Assembly: GCA_022414725.1 (NCBI GenBank)
Contig: CM039463.1
Coordinates: forward strand, 85,733,711-85,797,710
Direction: 5' to 3'
Length of the DNA: 64,000 bases
Origin: Microglena sp. YARC
Lineage: Eukaryota > Chlorophyta > Chlorophyceae > Chlamydomonadales > Chlamydomonadaceae
The stretch's first letter is position 1. Each line of letters starts with the position of its first letter. Of this stretch, positions 58,601-64,000 are shown piece after piece. The position numbers were made by a program, and so were the translations under genes. Under the pieces are notes generated by a model, which worked only from the letters and a program-made list of their open reading frames with translations, had not been told where the DNA came from and searched no databases.

Positions 58601-61600
58601 ACCATGCGGATGATAGGATCATGCAAAAAGTAGGAACCAGCATGTCATATGATTCTGGCGTATAGAGAGTTTGATACCATACAAATTGCATCACATTATA
58701 TTTTATGTAAATGGCAACTTTAGCGTCGTCAGACTGCCAGCATCATATGATGACATGCTATCATGTGCCGTCATATGCCATCATATGCCGTTCCCTAGAA
58801 ATAAGGATTGCATCGTAACTTTCCCAACACAACTGGACCTACTGAAAACAACTAATAAAAACTGCTTCAAATGCATCGGATTCAATTCATTCCTCATGTC
58901 CATCACCCTCCACTCATCACCCTCCACTCCACCACCCTCAGCCCTAATACTCCACCCAGCACCCTCCATTCCACCAACCTCACCCTCCACCCACCACCCT
59001 CACCCCTTCAAGTCACCCGTGCCCCCCCCCCCCCCCCCCCCCCCCACACACACACACCCTCACCCTCACCTTCACACACCACCCTACACCCTCTATTCCA
59101 CCGACCTCACCCTCCACCTCACCACCCTCAACCCCGTGCCCCCCCACCCCACCTGTCACCCTCCAGCCCTCCAGACCACCAGCACACAAGGAAGGAGCCT
59201 ATCTTGATGTTCAAAGACAAAAGCTTTATGATGGAGGTTGAAGGGCAACAGGATTCATTCATTCCACCAACCTCACCCTCCACCTTCCCCCCCCCCACCC
59301 CCACCCGTCACTCTCCATCTCTCACCCCACCAGCACACAAGGGGGGAGCCTATCATGATGTTCAAGGACAACACATGCATGATCAAGGGCGACAGGATTC
59401 ATGCATTCCACCAACCTCACCCCACCCTCCAACCCACCCCTCACCCTCCACGTCACCCTGCACCACCCACCCACCCGCCACCCTCCACTCCACCCCACAA
59501 CCCACCCCTCACCCTCCACATCACCCTGCACCACCCCACCCCACCCGCCACCCTCCAACCCACCCCACCAACCCACCCCTCACCCTCCACGTCACCCTGC
59601 ACCACCCACCCCACCCGCCACCCTCCAACCCACCCCACCACCCCACCCCTCACCCTCCACGTCACCCTGCACCACCCCACCCCACCCGCCACCCTCTAAC
59701 CCACCCCACCAAACCCACCCCTCACCCTCCACGTCACCCTGCACCACCCCCACCCCACCCGCCACCCTCCAACCACCCACCAACCCACCCCTCACCCCTC
59801 CACGTCACCCTGCACCACCCCACCCCACCCGCCACCCTCCAACCCACCCCACCAACCCACCCTCACCCTCCACGTCACCCCTGCACCACCCCACCCCACC
59901 CGCCCACCCTCCAACCCACCCCACCAACCCACCCTCACCCTCCAAGTCACCCTGCACCACCCCACCCCACCCCCCACCCTCCAACCCACCCCACCCTCAA
60001 CCCACCCCACCCTCCAACCCACCCTCACCCTCCACATCACCCTGCACCACCCCACCCCACCCTCCAACCCACCAGCACACAAGGGGGGAGCCTATCTTAA
60101 TGTTCAAGGACAACACATGCATGATCAAGGGCGACAGGATTCATGCACTCCACCAACCTCACCCACCCTCCAACCCACCCTCACCCTCCACGTCACCCTG
60201 CACCACCCACCCACCCGCCACCCTCCAACCCACCCCACCCTCAACCCACCCCACCCTCAACCCACCCCACCCTCCAACCCACCCCCTCACCCTCCACATC
60301 ACCCTGCAACCACCCACCCCACCCTCCACCCTCCAACCCACCCCACCCTCCAAACCCGCCCCTCACCCTCCACATCACCCTGGACCACCCCACCCACCCT
60401 CCACCCTCCACCCCACCCTCCACCCCACAGCACACAAGGGGGGAGCCTATCTTAATGTTCAAGGACAACACATGCATGATCTAGGGCGACAGGATCCATG
60501 CATTCCACCAACCTCACCCCACCCTCCAACCCACCCCTCACCCTCCACGTCACCCTGCATGTCACCCCGCAACCCCCCACCACACCCTCCACCCCACCAG
60601 CACACAAGGGAGGAGCCTATCTTGATGTTCAAGGACAATACATGTATGATCAAGGGCAACAGGAACTACTGCATCGTGTCGGAGACTGACCCCGGGGTCA
60701 GGTCAGGCCTCCATTTCCAGGTATGAACTTTAACTTGATGAATTCAAACTATAATTGTGTGTTCGAACTTGAACATGGTGAATTTTAACTTGAATTTCGT
60801 GGTTGAACTAGAACTAGGTGAATTATAACTTAAGTTTTGTGGTTGAGCTTGAACTTGGTGAATTCGAACTTGGATTTTGTGGTTAAATTTGAACTTGGTC
60901 AATTTGAACTTGAATTGTGTGGTTGAGCTAGAACTAGGTGAATTATAACTTGAATTTTGTGGTTGAGCTTGAACTTGGTGAATTCGAACTTGAATTTTGT
61001 GGTTGAACTAGAACTTGGTTAATTGGAACTCGAACTTTGTGGTTGAGCTTAAACTGTTCCAGATGCGAACTTGATCTTAATCAATTGGGTGGTTGAGCTT
61101 GGTAAACATATACTTGAGCATTCCTTTGTATGAACTTGAACTTTGTTACTTCAATGAGAGTGCCTGGTGGGTCGTGGTATTAAGGGAGCCCCGTCTTACA
61201 GCGGTAGAGAACGGGCTGCTATTTTACCTGGACTAAGCTACCATGGCGGTTGACAGCGACCGCAAACACTAAAGCGCACCTGTAGGGAATCGAACCCAGC
61301 ACTGTCTTCAGTTTAGCAAAATGATCAACCATGCCTTGATCCAGCCACTGGGCCAAGCCCCAAGATAGCAACAACACAGGAAAGCTGGTGGTGTCAGCTT
61401 CAAGATGCACTAGGTTGCACCATGCTGGTAGACAGCGACCGTAGCGCACCCGTAGGGATTCAAACCCTGCTCCTTCATCTGTTCAACAAGGTCAACCATT
61501 GAATCATTCCTTGAAACGGGATTGGTTACTTTAAGTGACCAGGCTCCAAGTAGATGCTCACCGTCTTTGTGTGTGTGTGGTGGTGGTGGTGTGTGTGTGT

Positions 61601-63774
61601 GGGGGGGGGTGAGGAGTTGAGGGTGAGGGACTTGAGAAATGAATTGAATCCGATGCATTTGAAACAGTTTTTATATGTTACTTTATTTATTAGTTGAGGG
61701 GAAGAGGGGGGGGGGGGGGGGTACTTTTAGTGTCCAAGACGGACCGGACAGGGTTAGGTCGGTGATTATTAGGTATAAACTTGTATGCACTGGTATAGAA
61801 TGGTAGAAATAGCTGCTCGCCATCTTAAGGGGGGGGGGGGGGGGTACTTTAAGTGTTCGAAACGGACACTTAACACACCGACGGGGTCAGGTCAGTGAAC
61901 ATTAGGTAAACACTTTTATGCACTGTCATATAATGGTGGAAGTAGATGCTCGCTGTCTTCGGGGGCGGGGGGGGGGGGGGGGGGGGTCCTTTAAGTGTCT
62001 GAGACGGACTGGACGGGGTCAGGTCAGGAACATTAGGTACAGTATGATCTTGTATGAAGTGGTAACGAATGGTAGAAAGAGATGATGCCGTCTTGGGCAG
62101 GAACATCAACGCTTTATACTTTCTTATAAAATGTATTTTATCCAATCTCTTCATAATTCTTCAAGATTTGAAGCCAGCCAGATCATACTAAGATCCAATG
62201 CACACTTATGCTTATGTCACCGTTGTTTTTGTGCGACGCGTCGCCTTCGCCATGGCTGCATGGCAATGCATGGGTCCAGCCAAACTAGTCAGAAATGGCC
62301 CCACGGTGGGGTGGGTGGGTGGGGGGTCTCACTGACCACTGACACGGACACAACCCTACCCACTGACACAACCCCACCCACTCCAATTCCCAGGGTTGGA
62401 AAGGCTTATGCCAATGTGAATGCATGTGCAAATCCAAATCATACTATACAATGTCACTGTATACCACTACTGATGCCAGTACTAATGCATACACGAACGA
62501 TACTAATTACAACAACAAGTGCAGAGAGGAACCTCGTTCATACTGGACTCTTCCTTCCCCCCACCCACCTCCACCCGCCCACTTCCCCCACCTCCACTCC
62601 ACCCCACCCACTCATCCCACCCAACCACCCACTCCCCCCACTCCCACAGTTCCGTATCAAGGGCTTTGGGCACCACAAGGGAAAGATCCCCACCTCCACG
62701 CCACCCACCTCTACCCCCCACCACCCACTCATCCCACTCACCCCCCACCCCCAACCCCACCCCCACCTCCACTCACCCCACCCACCCACCCCGAAGTTCC
62801 GTATTGAGGGCTCTGGTCGCCACAAGGGCAGGATCCAAGAGGTCGACATCACCGCCCCCTACTTGGACCTGGTATCCGCAGACCAAGTTGCACATGTATC
62901 AGACATAGCGCTCGTGGACAAAACAGAAACGGACAGGAAGGTGGGCATGACATGAAGTAGATCAATTCATGTATATGATTGGATACGATTGAAAGCAGTA
63001 AAATAAATCAATATAAGAACATAGATCAGACATAACTCATGTGGACAAAACAGAAACGGACAGGAAGGTGGGCATGACATGAAGTAGATCAATTCATATA
63101 TATGATTGGATACGATTGAAAGCAGTAAAATAAATAAATATAAGAACATAGATCAGACATAACTCATGTGGACAAAACAGAAACGGACAGGAAGGTGAGC
63201 ATGGCATGGAGTAGTTCTATACATGTATATGATTGGATAAGATCGAAAGTTGTAAAATAAATAAATATAAGAACATAGATCAGACATAACTCTTGTGGAC
63301 AAAAAAGAAAACGACAGGAAGGTGGGCATAAAATGAAGTAGTACAATACATGTATATGATTGGATACAATTGAAAGTAGTAAAATAAATCCATATAAGGT
63401 GTATCAGACATAGCTCTCGTGGACAAAACAGAAACAGACAGGAAGGTGGGAATGAAATGAAGTAGTAAAATAAATTTATCTATCTACCAGCCTGCCTATG
63501 TGTCTATCGCTATACGTACGTATCTGTCTTTGTAAATCTGTCTATGCATGTCTGTCTATGTATGTAACGCTTTTTTCATCAACTAACCCAATAGTGTATT
63601 CTACATACTATACAACTAATCCGATTCTGTACTGCACATCCTGTTCTACAGAATCAAGAGTTCTTCTCAAAGGAGGACGACACTTCAGATGGTGGAGATG
63701 TGCAAGTGTTGGACGACGGCGTCGGTCCTCCGGTGGTCCCTGCAGGCCGACTTGCCTCCTCAGTGCACGCCAGC
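37551..63774 (+). CDS. PhoD-like metallophosphatase, 17 exons (3' end outside window)
   Basis: Exons: 37551-37781, 39052-39206, 40360-40494, 41678-41739, 43440-43600, 43840-43905, 45956-46036, 48821-48901, 49279-49455, 51133-51277, 53426-53517, 54486-54557, 56146-56271, 57837-57926, 60601-60720, 62797-62940, 63652-63774. All are GT-AG and all phases fit, giving 687 codons so far. Signature blocks: VGPTLRYSGYD, HIFWRFDL, HIMMGGGDQLYND, MMWDDHDIFDGWGSYP (metal site), FDEPEILDDLIDHWSADEHE, RVTFLSGDVHAAA (metal site), DHRYMLQVISSAIGNEPPP and a tail of RIQEVDITAPYLDL. This is the PhoD-like phosphatase type common in fungi, oomycetes and algae, hydrolysing phosphoesters with bound metal ions. The N-terminus (residues 30-60, KDRVKGHTKSLTHGVRDGAHEVKEG) is a charged amphipathic helix. 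No signal peptide is visible. The ATG is supported by an in-frame TGA upstream in the same exon (37523). Substrate unknown. Confidence 0.85.
37782..38400 (+). repeat. Donor-side ladder of PhoD-like exon 1
   Basis: The exon end 'CTGAAAGCTCTCCAGCCCCA' + CCGCCGCGATGAT|gtgagc recurs with donors at 37894, 38009, ~38281 (decayed, CTGCT|gtac) and 38388. Periods are about 112, 115, 272 and 107 bp. Some copies keep a usable GT; others do not. Confidence 0.9.
38500..39045 (+). repeat. CCCCTC-rich tract before PhoD-like exon 2
   Basis: About 550 bp of CCCCTCACCCCTCTCC-type pyrimidine DNA ending in the acceptor CACCCCAG at 39051. It functions as an extreme polypyrimidine tract (inference). The 212-codon Pro/Ser frame is an artefact. 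Confidence 0.85.
39207..39400 (+). repeat. Donor-side copy of PhoD-like exon 2
   Basis: 'GCACCACGGCGCCTACCATT' + ACCTGCTCGGACCC...GTGGACAC recurs at 39348-39396 with the donor mutated to ATAAGT. Confidence 0.85.
39397..40345. repeat. Intron 2 cluster: CATATG MITEs and 'TTGAACTTGGTCACATGGCT' repeats
   Basis: MITE-like palindromic blocks lie at ~39397-39460, 39752-39939 and 40227-40328, the last two ending TTGCCGTT.CCTACA. Between them a repeat containing 'CACATGGCTCCAGCCTTTAA' + GGCTGCTAGCC occurs four times (39555, 39665, 40047, 40146). A related motif also sits at 37225, 38170, 48915 and 52030. Confidence 0.65.
40495..41420 (+). repeat. Donor-side ladder of PhoD-like exon 3, four copies
   Basis: Copies of 'GAGCACAACTGCCCTGAAG' through 'TGTCGTGCTGCCCAGACAAG' lie at about 40578, 40775, 40977 and 41332, spaced ~200 bp (last 355). 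The intervening DNA is GGTGGGG-rich. Donors read AGACGTGGGG, AGAAGTAGG, AGAAGCGGG and AGGCGTGTG, so only the real exon keeps gtgagt. Confidence 0.9.
41530..42060 (+). repeat. Ladders on both sides of PhoD-like exon 4
   Basis: Upstream, a copy of 'CTGATCAG|GTTCAAGTTCTA' begins at 41582, 96 bp before the real start at 41678. Downstream, 'GATTCCACTCGTGCAACG|gt' recurs at about 41813 and 41889 and weakly near 42022. 42060-42590 is a degenerate GGGGTGGGGAGGGGTGGAGT/TTTGAG array with no gene. Confidence 0.85.
42820..43080. repeat. (CAT/CAG) trinucleotide array in PhoD-like intron 4
   Basis: About 260 bp of CATCAT with CAC and CAGCAG variants. Poly-His, poly-Ser and poly-Asp frames are artefacts. 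Confidence 0.9.
43108..43439 (+). repeat. Acceptor-side ladder of PhoD-like exon 5
   Basis: A short copy (GCAG|GCTTCCACGAGCCGGCC) starts near 43124. A long copy at about 43226-43300 reproduces the codons for GFHVPAAEKKYCGIKKLWKD and VLQN, then breaks into a different sequence and stops. The real exon follows at 43440. The long copy differs from the exon by only a few bases. Confidence 0.9.
43906..44270 (+). repeat. Donor-side ladder of PhoD-like exon 6
   Basis: 'TCTCTAATGGAGGATGAG|gt' recurs in at least four degraded forms (about 43956, 44017, 44107, 44228), each followed by 'TTATGAGGTCTTGTATGAG'. Upstream, 43620-43800 is a CAGTACAGTA/ACAGCACAG repeat. Confidence 0.8.
44430..45885. repeat. 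CACCCACC/CGACGCTC array in PhoD-like intron 6
   Basis: About 1.45 kb of units such as 'CACCCACCCACCGACGCTCT'. Long Thr/His/Pro frames in several phases (up to 514 codons) are repeat artefacts. Confidence 0.9.
46037..46550 (+). repeat. Donor-side ladder of PhoD-like exon 7
   Basis: Copies of 'TTCAAGGACACCATGGCTTC' + AGTCCCTCAG|gta occur near 46170 (shorter), 46355 and 46515. Small CCCTCAG|gta fragments lie at 46067 and 46220. The last copy (about 46486-46547) is nearly the whole exon, starting 'ATGAGCAACTGGATGACCCC'. Confidence 0.85.
46550..48250. repeat. 97-bp minisatellite in PhoD-like intron 7, ~16 units
   Basis: Units of 'GGTAGTATGCGTGAATGGGT' ... 'GGGTGAATGCATGGGTGGGT' repeat every 97 bp with small deletions. 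They are GGGTGGGTG-rich on +. ORFs on both strands cycle through the same peptide and are rejected. Confidence 0.95.
48380..48820 (+). repeat. Acceptor-side ladder of PhoD-like exon 8 (metal-site exon)
   Basis: Copies of 'CATCTGCAG|GCCATGATGTG' + GGA start at 48395, 48500, 48614 (AG lost) and 48717 (decayed), and the real exon at 48821. Periods are 105, 114, 103 and 104 bp. The copies preserve the first ~20 nt and then read GAAGACC.TT.CTATCC in place of GACGACCACGACATC. Confidence 0.92.
48821..48901 (+). CDS. PhoD-like exon 8, WDDHD metal-binding motif
   Basis: 27 codons (AMMWDDHDIFDGWGSYPEEI...K) at residues ~298-324 of the phosphatase. The Asp-Asp-His-Asp cluster is the PhoD-family metal ligand block. 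All catalytic residues are present, arguing for a functional gene despite the heavily repeated introns. Confidence 0.9.
48902..49278 (+). repeat. Exon 8 donor copy and exon 9 acceptor copy
   Basis: A donor copy at 49003-49035 ('GAGATCCAGGACTGCCC.GT' + TTTTAAG|gtaaat) is followed by an acceptor copy of exon 9 at 49111 (CTCTGTCAG|GGCATCTTC...GTACCCAAGAG). It then meets a C run and CACACA filler before the real exon at 49279. Confidence 0.9.
49456..50280 (+). repeat. Donor-side copies of exon 9 and a 37-bp minisatellite
   Basis: Copies of 'GGATCCAACACAGCTGCGCT' to AGGCGCAGTGAG|gtgggt lie at about 49734-49791 and 50213-50266. Between them 'GTGTGTGGATGTGGGGTTGG' + TACATGCAGTGGGTGCTA repeats about eight times (49800-50125). 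Confidence 0.88.
50365..50650 (+). mobile_element. SINE-like element with a long (ATAC)n tail
   Basis: The body (50365-50503) ends 'CACCTGGACTGTAACATACA' and runs straight into about 140 bp of nearly pure ACATAC repeats (to 50648). This copy fixes the family's orientation: other copies border the same microsatellite on the same side. Confidence 0.75.
50880..51132 (+). repeat. Near-identical copy of the exon 10 start
   Basis: 50914-50995 matches the first 82 nt of exon 10 (real start 51133) with about two differences, behind its own polypyrimidine-AAAG acceptor. It then runs into (GT)n and lacks the rest of the exon. Period 219 bp, the youngest-looking rung in the window. Confidence 0.92.
51278..52130 (+). 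other. Intron 10, first part
   Basis: Starts with a 'TTTATGTTGTTTATGTTTTT' repeat (51295-51425). The remainder, including a CATAACATACAAACATG stretch at 51890, shows no exon or transposon ends. Confidence 0.5.
52130..53425 (+). repeat. Acceptor-side ladder of PhoD-like exon 11, eleven copies
   Basis: Copies of 'CATTGCAG|AGCGG.ATTGCTGCC' begin at 52146, 52240, 52346, 52442, 52574, 52702, 52823, 52955, 53066, 53183 and 53311. The functional exon begins at 53426. Spacing is 94-132 bp. Each is preceded by 'CCACATGA.CCCT.TTGCAT' and followed by C runs and CACACA. Copies fall into two groups: far ones read GGGGATGCTGCCAAT and near ones GGCATTGCTGCCAATCC, which suggests at least two amplification phases. 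Confidence 0.95.
53660..54485 (+). repeat. Acceptor-side ladder of PhoD-like exon 12, six copies
   Basis: Copies of 'AG|GATGACCTGATCGACCAC' + TGGAGTGC start at 53674, 53826, 53989, 54126, 54264 and 54407, and the real exon at 54486. The 54264 copy extends ~50 nt into the exon (ADEHEAEK codons). The intervening unit contains 'GTGTCCATATTCAGGATGAC'. Confidence 0.93.
54558..54770 (+). repeat. Donor-side copy of PhoD-like exon 12
   Basis: 'CATGAAGCTGAGTAGCTGAA' + GATGGTCCAGATGCTCCAG|gtat at 54711-54752 duplicates the exon end. The copy carries an in-frame TAG. Confidence 0.88.
54806..55345. repeat. 49-bp minisatellite in PhoD-like intron 12
   Basis: About ten units of 'CCCCACCTAATTATTCTCTC' + ACCCAAACCCAACCCCTCCC + TCTTCTCTA, with one-base indels. 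CCCAAACCCAA is telomere-like but not the TTTAGGG motif. Confidence 0.92.
55465..55600 (+). mobile_element. tRNA-derived SINE, body region
   Basis: 'TCGGTCGCTGTCAACCGCCA' to 'CAGGCGTTATCATTACTAAG', matching the 9537 copy across its length. A further copy (about 56018-56108) is embedded in the exon 13 ladder. Confidence 0.65.
55680..56145 (+). repeat. Exon 13 ladder with interstitial TTTAGGG repeats and SINE
   Basis: Four units of ~80 bp read 'CTTCCTGTTGAGTGGGTTTA' + GGGTTAGGGTTTAACATGCG. Then come an exon-13 acceptor copy (GTGCAG|GAGGTCTCCAAG at 55997), a SINE fragment, and the real acceptor context (CCTTCCTGTCGCATGATTG + TGCAG) at 56145. The telomere-type repeat thus sits inside the amplified junction unit. 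Confidence 0.85.
56146..56271 (+). CDS. PhoD-like exon 13, GDVH metal-binding motif
   Basis: 42 codons carrying RVTFLSGDVHAAAAGKFSS and DHRYMLQ. GDVH is the second conserved metal-ligand block of PhoD-like phosphatases. Intact. Confidence 0.9.
56395..56740. repeat. CTGTCTGTCTAC-type array in PhoD-like intron 13
   Basis: Imperfect (TCTG)n with 'CCATCCATCCAAC.ACGCAT' units. No exon. 56740-57036 contains two weak CATCCCCTCTGCCAT repeats and a CCCTAAA/TTTAGGG pair (56993-57033). Confidence 0.75.
57037..57380. mobile_element. CATATG MITE plus adjoining segment duplicated at 58640-59005
   Basis: TAGGGACCGGCATATCAT...ATATGCCGTTCCCTA (57037-57169) with terminal inverted repeats, followed by 'TTTCCCAACACAACTGGACC' and 'ACTGCTTCAAATGCATCGGA'. 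The same MITE-plus-segment recurs at 58640-59005. The reverse of its last part lies at 61640-61680. Confidence 0.7.
57530..57836 (+). repeat. Acceptor-side ladder of PhoD-like exon 14
   Basis: 'TAG|GTCATCTCTTCTGCCATT' + GGCAACGAGCCGCCTCCTA begins at 57536 and 57669, and the real exon at 57837. The copies are collinear for ~40 nt and then continue TTTCCATCACTACCCCC instead of AGATGGCC. Copies appear young (few differences). Confidence 0.92.
57927..58470 (+). repeat. Exon 14 donor fragments and 35-bp tandem repeat
   Basis: 'GCATCGGCGAATATTGATGC' + GgtgggtgttgatGACTTG at about 58330-58375 and shorter echoes to 58470 copy the exon 14 end and donor. 58035-58185 is 'TATAGAGCAGCTACAGCTGT' + ACCTCAATTTATGAC repeated four times. 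Confidence 0.75.
59170..60600 (+). repeat. Acceptor-side ladder of PhoD-like exon 15 with expanded CCACCC filler
   Basis: Copies of 'CCAG|CACACAAGG..GGAGCC' + TATCTTGATGTTCAAGGACAA begin at 59183, 59334, 60076 and 60431, and the real exon at 60601. Each carries ~70 nt of exon, to GGGCGACAGGATTCATGCA. Gaps are filled by (CACCCTCCAACCCACC)n, most extensively 59400-60065. The 409- and 441-codon Pro/Thr/His frames are artefacts. Confidence 0.93.
60740..61140. repeat. ~36-bp degenerate tandem repeat in PhoD-like intron 15
   Basis: 'GAACTTGGTGAATTCGAACT' + TGAATTTTGTGGTTGA, about ten units. No coding meaning seen. Confidence 0.85.
61150..61425 (-). mobile_element. Full tRNA-Ser-like SINE
   Basis: The minus strand has an A-box-like TTGGCCCAGTGGCTGGATC, an anticodon-arm-like ATTTTGCTAAACT (GCT in the loop position) and B box GGGTTCGATTCC. 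It then continues into the body (TGTCAACCGCCATGGTAGCT, CAGCCCGTTCTCTACCGCTG) and ends CCACGACCCACCAGGCACTC. This is the best copy for defining the family. A second, diverged head follows at 61425-61545. It is not a functional tRNA gene because no acceptor stem can be closed. Confidence 0.75.
61680..62100. repeat. ~125-bp tandem unit with poly-G, three copies
   Basis: G runs (61707, 61830, 61971) followed by 'TACTTTAAGTGT.CGA.ACGGAC', 'GGGGTCAGGTCAGTGAACAT' and 'ATGGTAGAAATAGCTGCTCG'. Non-coding. Confidence 0.85.
62640..62796 (+). repeat. Acceptor-side copy of PhoD-like exon 16
   Basis: CCCACAG|TTCCGTATCAAGGGC + TTTGGGCACCACAAGGGAAAGATCC (from 62650) matches the first ~45 nt of the real exon at 62797. 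Interestingly the copy keeps a CAG acceptor whereas the real exon has GAAG. Confidence 0.9.
62941..63470 (+). repeat. Donor-side ladder of PhoD-like exon 16, four regular units
   Basis: 'CAGACATAGCGCTCGTGGAC' + AAAACAGAAACGGACAGGAAG|gtgggc recurs with donors at 63068, 63195, 63322 and 63446, after the real donor at 62941. Spacing is 127, 127, 127 and 124 bp. This is the most regular donor ladder. Most copies retain a GT donor. Confidence 0.95.
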
Positions 63775-64000
63775 GTACGTACCATACTGGCAGCATAGGG
63801 TCATTTTGAGGGGGGTTATTATACTTGGACGATTTTCTAGAGGAATATAGTTTGACGTTACACATTTGGAAGGCGTTGGATGATGGCGATGGCCTACCTG
63901 TTGTCCTCGCAGGCCGACTTGCCTCCTCAGTGCACGCCAGCGTACGTACCATACTGACAGCATAGAGACATTTTGAGGGGGGGGGTATTATAATTTGATG
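63775..64000 (+). repeat. Donor-side copy of PhoD-like exon 17
   Basis: 'GGCCGACTTGCCTCCTCAGT' + GCACGCCAGC|gtacgtacc is repeated with its donor at 63944, 169 bp after the real donor. The shared intron part continues 'CATACTG.CAGCATAG.G' + CATTTTGAGG in both copies. Confidence 0.93.

Noticed and set aside
59000..60730. 409- and 441-codon Pro/Thr/His ORFs
   Set aside because: CCACCC filler and exon-15 edge copies; only 60601-60720 is a functional exon.
61300..61400. Functional tRNA gene on the minus strand
   Set aside because: A and B boxes are visible but no acceptor stem closes and the body continues as a dispersed SINE.

Overview
The window is a repeat-laden nuclear segment of a eukaryote. 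Spliced genes with canonical GT-AG introns, a Ty1/copia retrotransposon, SINEs and MITEs, and plant/green-algal-type interstitial telomere repeats (CCCTAAA) fit a green alga best. The species cannot be fixed from sequence alone. All three recognisable host genes and the copia element lie on the + strand. I rebuilt the genes by joining exons with GT-AG borders, and every junction listed keeps reading phase.

Layout. (1) 0.9-6.8 kb: the last four exons of a gene resembling exocyst subunit Sec6/EXOC3. (2) 6.9-10.6 kb: intergenic repeats, including a hAT-type MITE, tRNA-derived SINEs, a poly-G foldback element and G/C homopolymer arrays. (3) 10.6-21.5 kb: a seven-exon gene that joins a GT8-type glycosyltransferase (with a long alanine-rich insertion) to an acidic linker and a SAM-dependent methyltransferase. 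One in-frame TAA interrupts the methyltransferase. (4) 21.5-34.7 kb: transposon territory. A 3.96-kb element with 29-bp terminal inverted repeats carries a palindromic minisatellite. Right beside it is a 6.99-kb copia element with 340-bp LTRs and a 5-bp target duplication. (5) 34.7 kb to the end: trinucleotide arrays, then a 26-kb gene of at least 17 coding exons for a PhoD-like metallophosphatase that runs off the right edge.

The main finding concerns introns. Nearly every exon in the three genes is flanked by tandem, decaying copies of its own edge. Upstream introns carry repeated 'acceptor plus first 20-100 nt of exon'. Downstream introns carry repeated 'last 20-60 nt of exon plus donor'. 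Unit length is mostly 90-190 bp and copy number runs from 1 to 11. I call these splice-junction ladders. They appear to be how these introns grew, and they leave many decoy splice sites. Microsatellites and minisatellites (CACCC, GGGTG, 14-bp, 49-bp and 97-bp units) fill the rest.

The three genes have no evident shared pathway: membrane tethering (Sec6-like), glycosyl/methyl transfer (GT8-MT) and phosphoester hydrolysis (PhoD-like). Long open frames in the low-complexity repeats were not accepted as genes.
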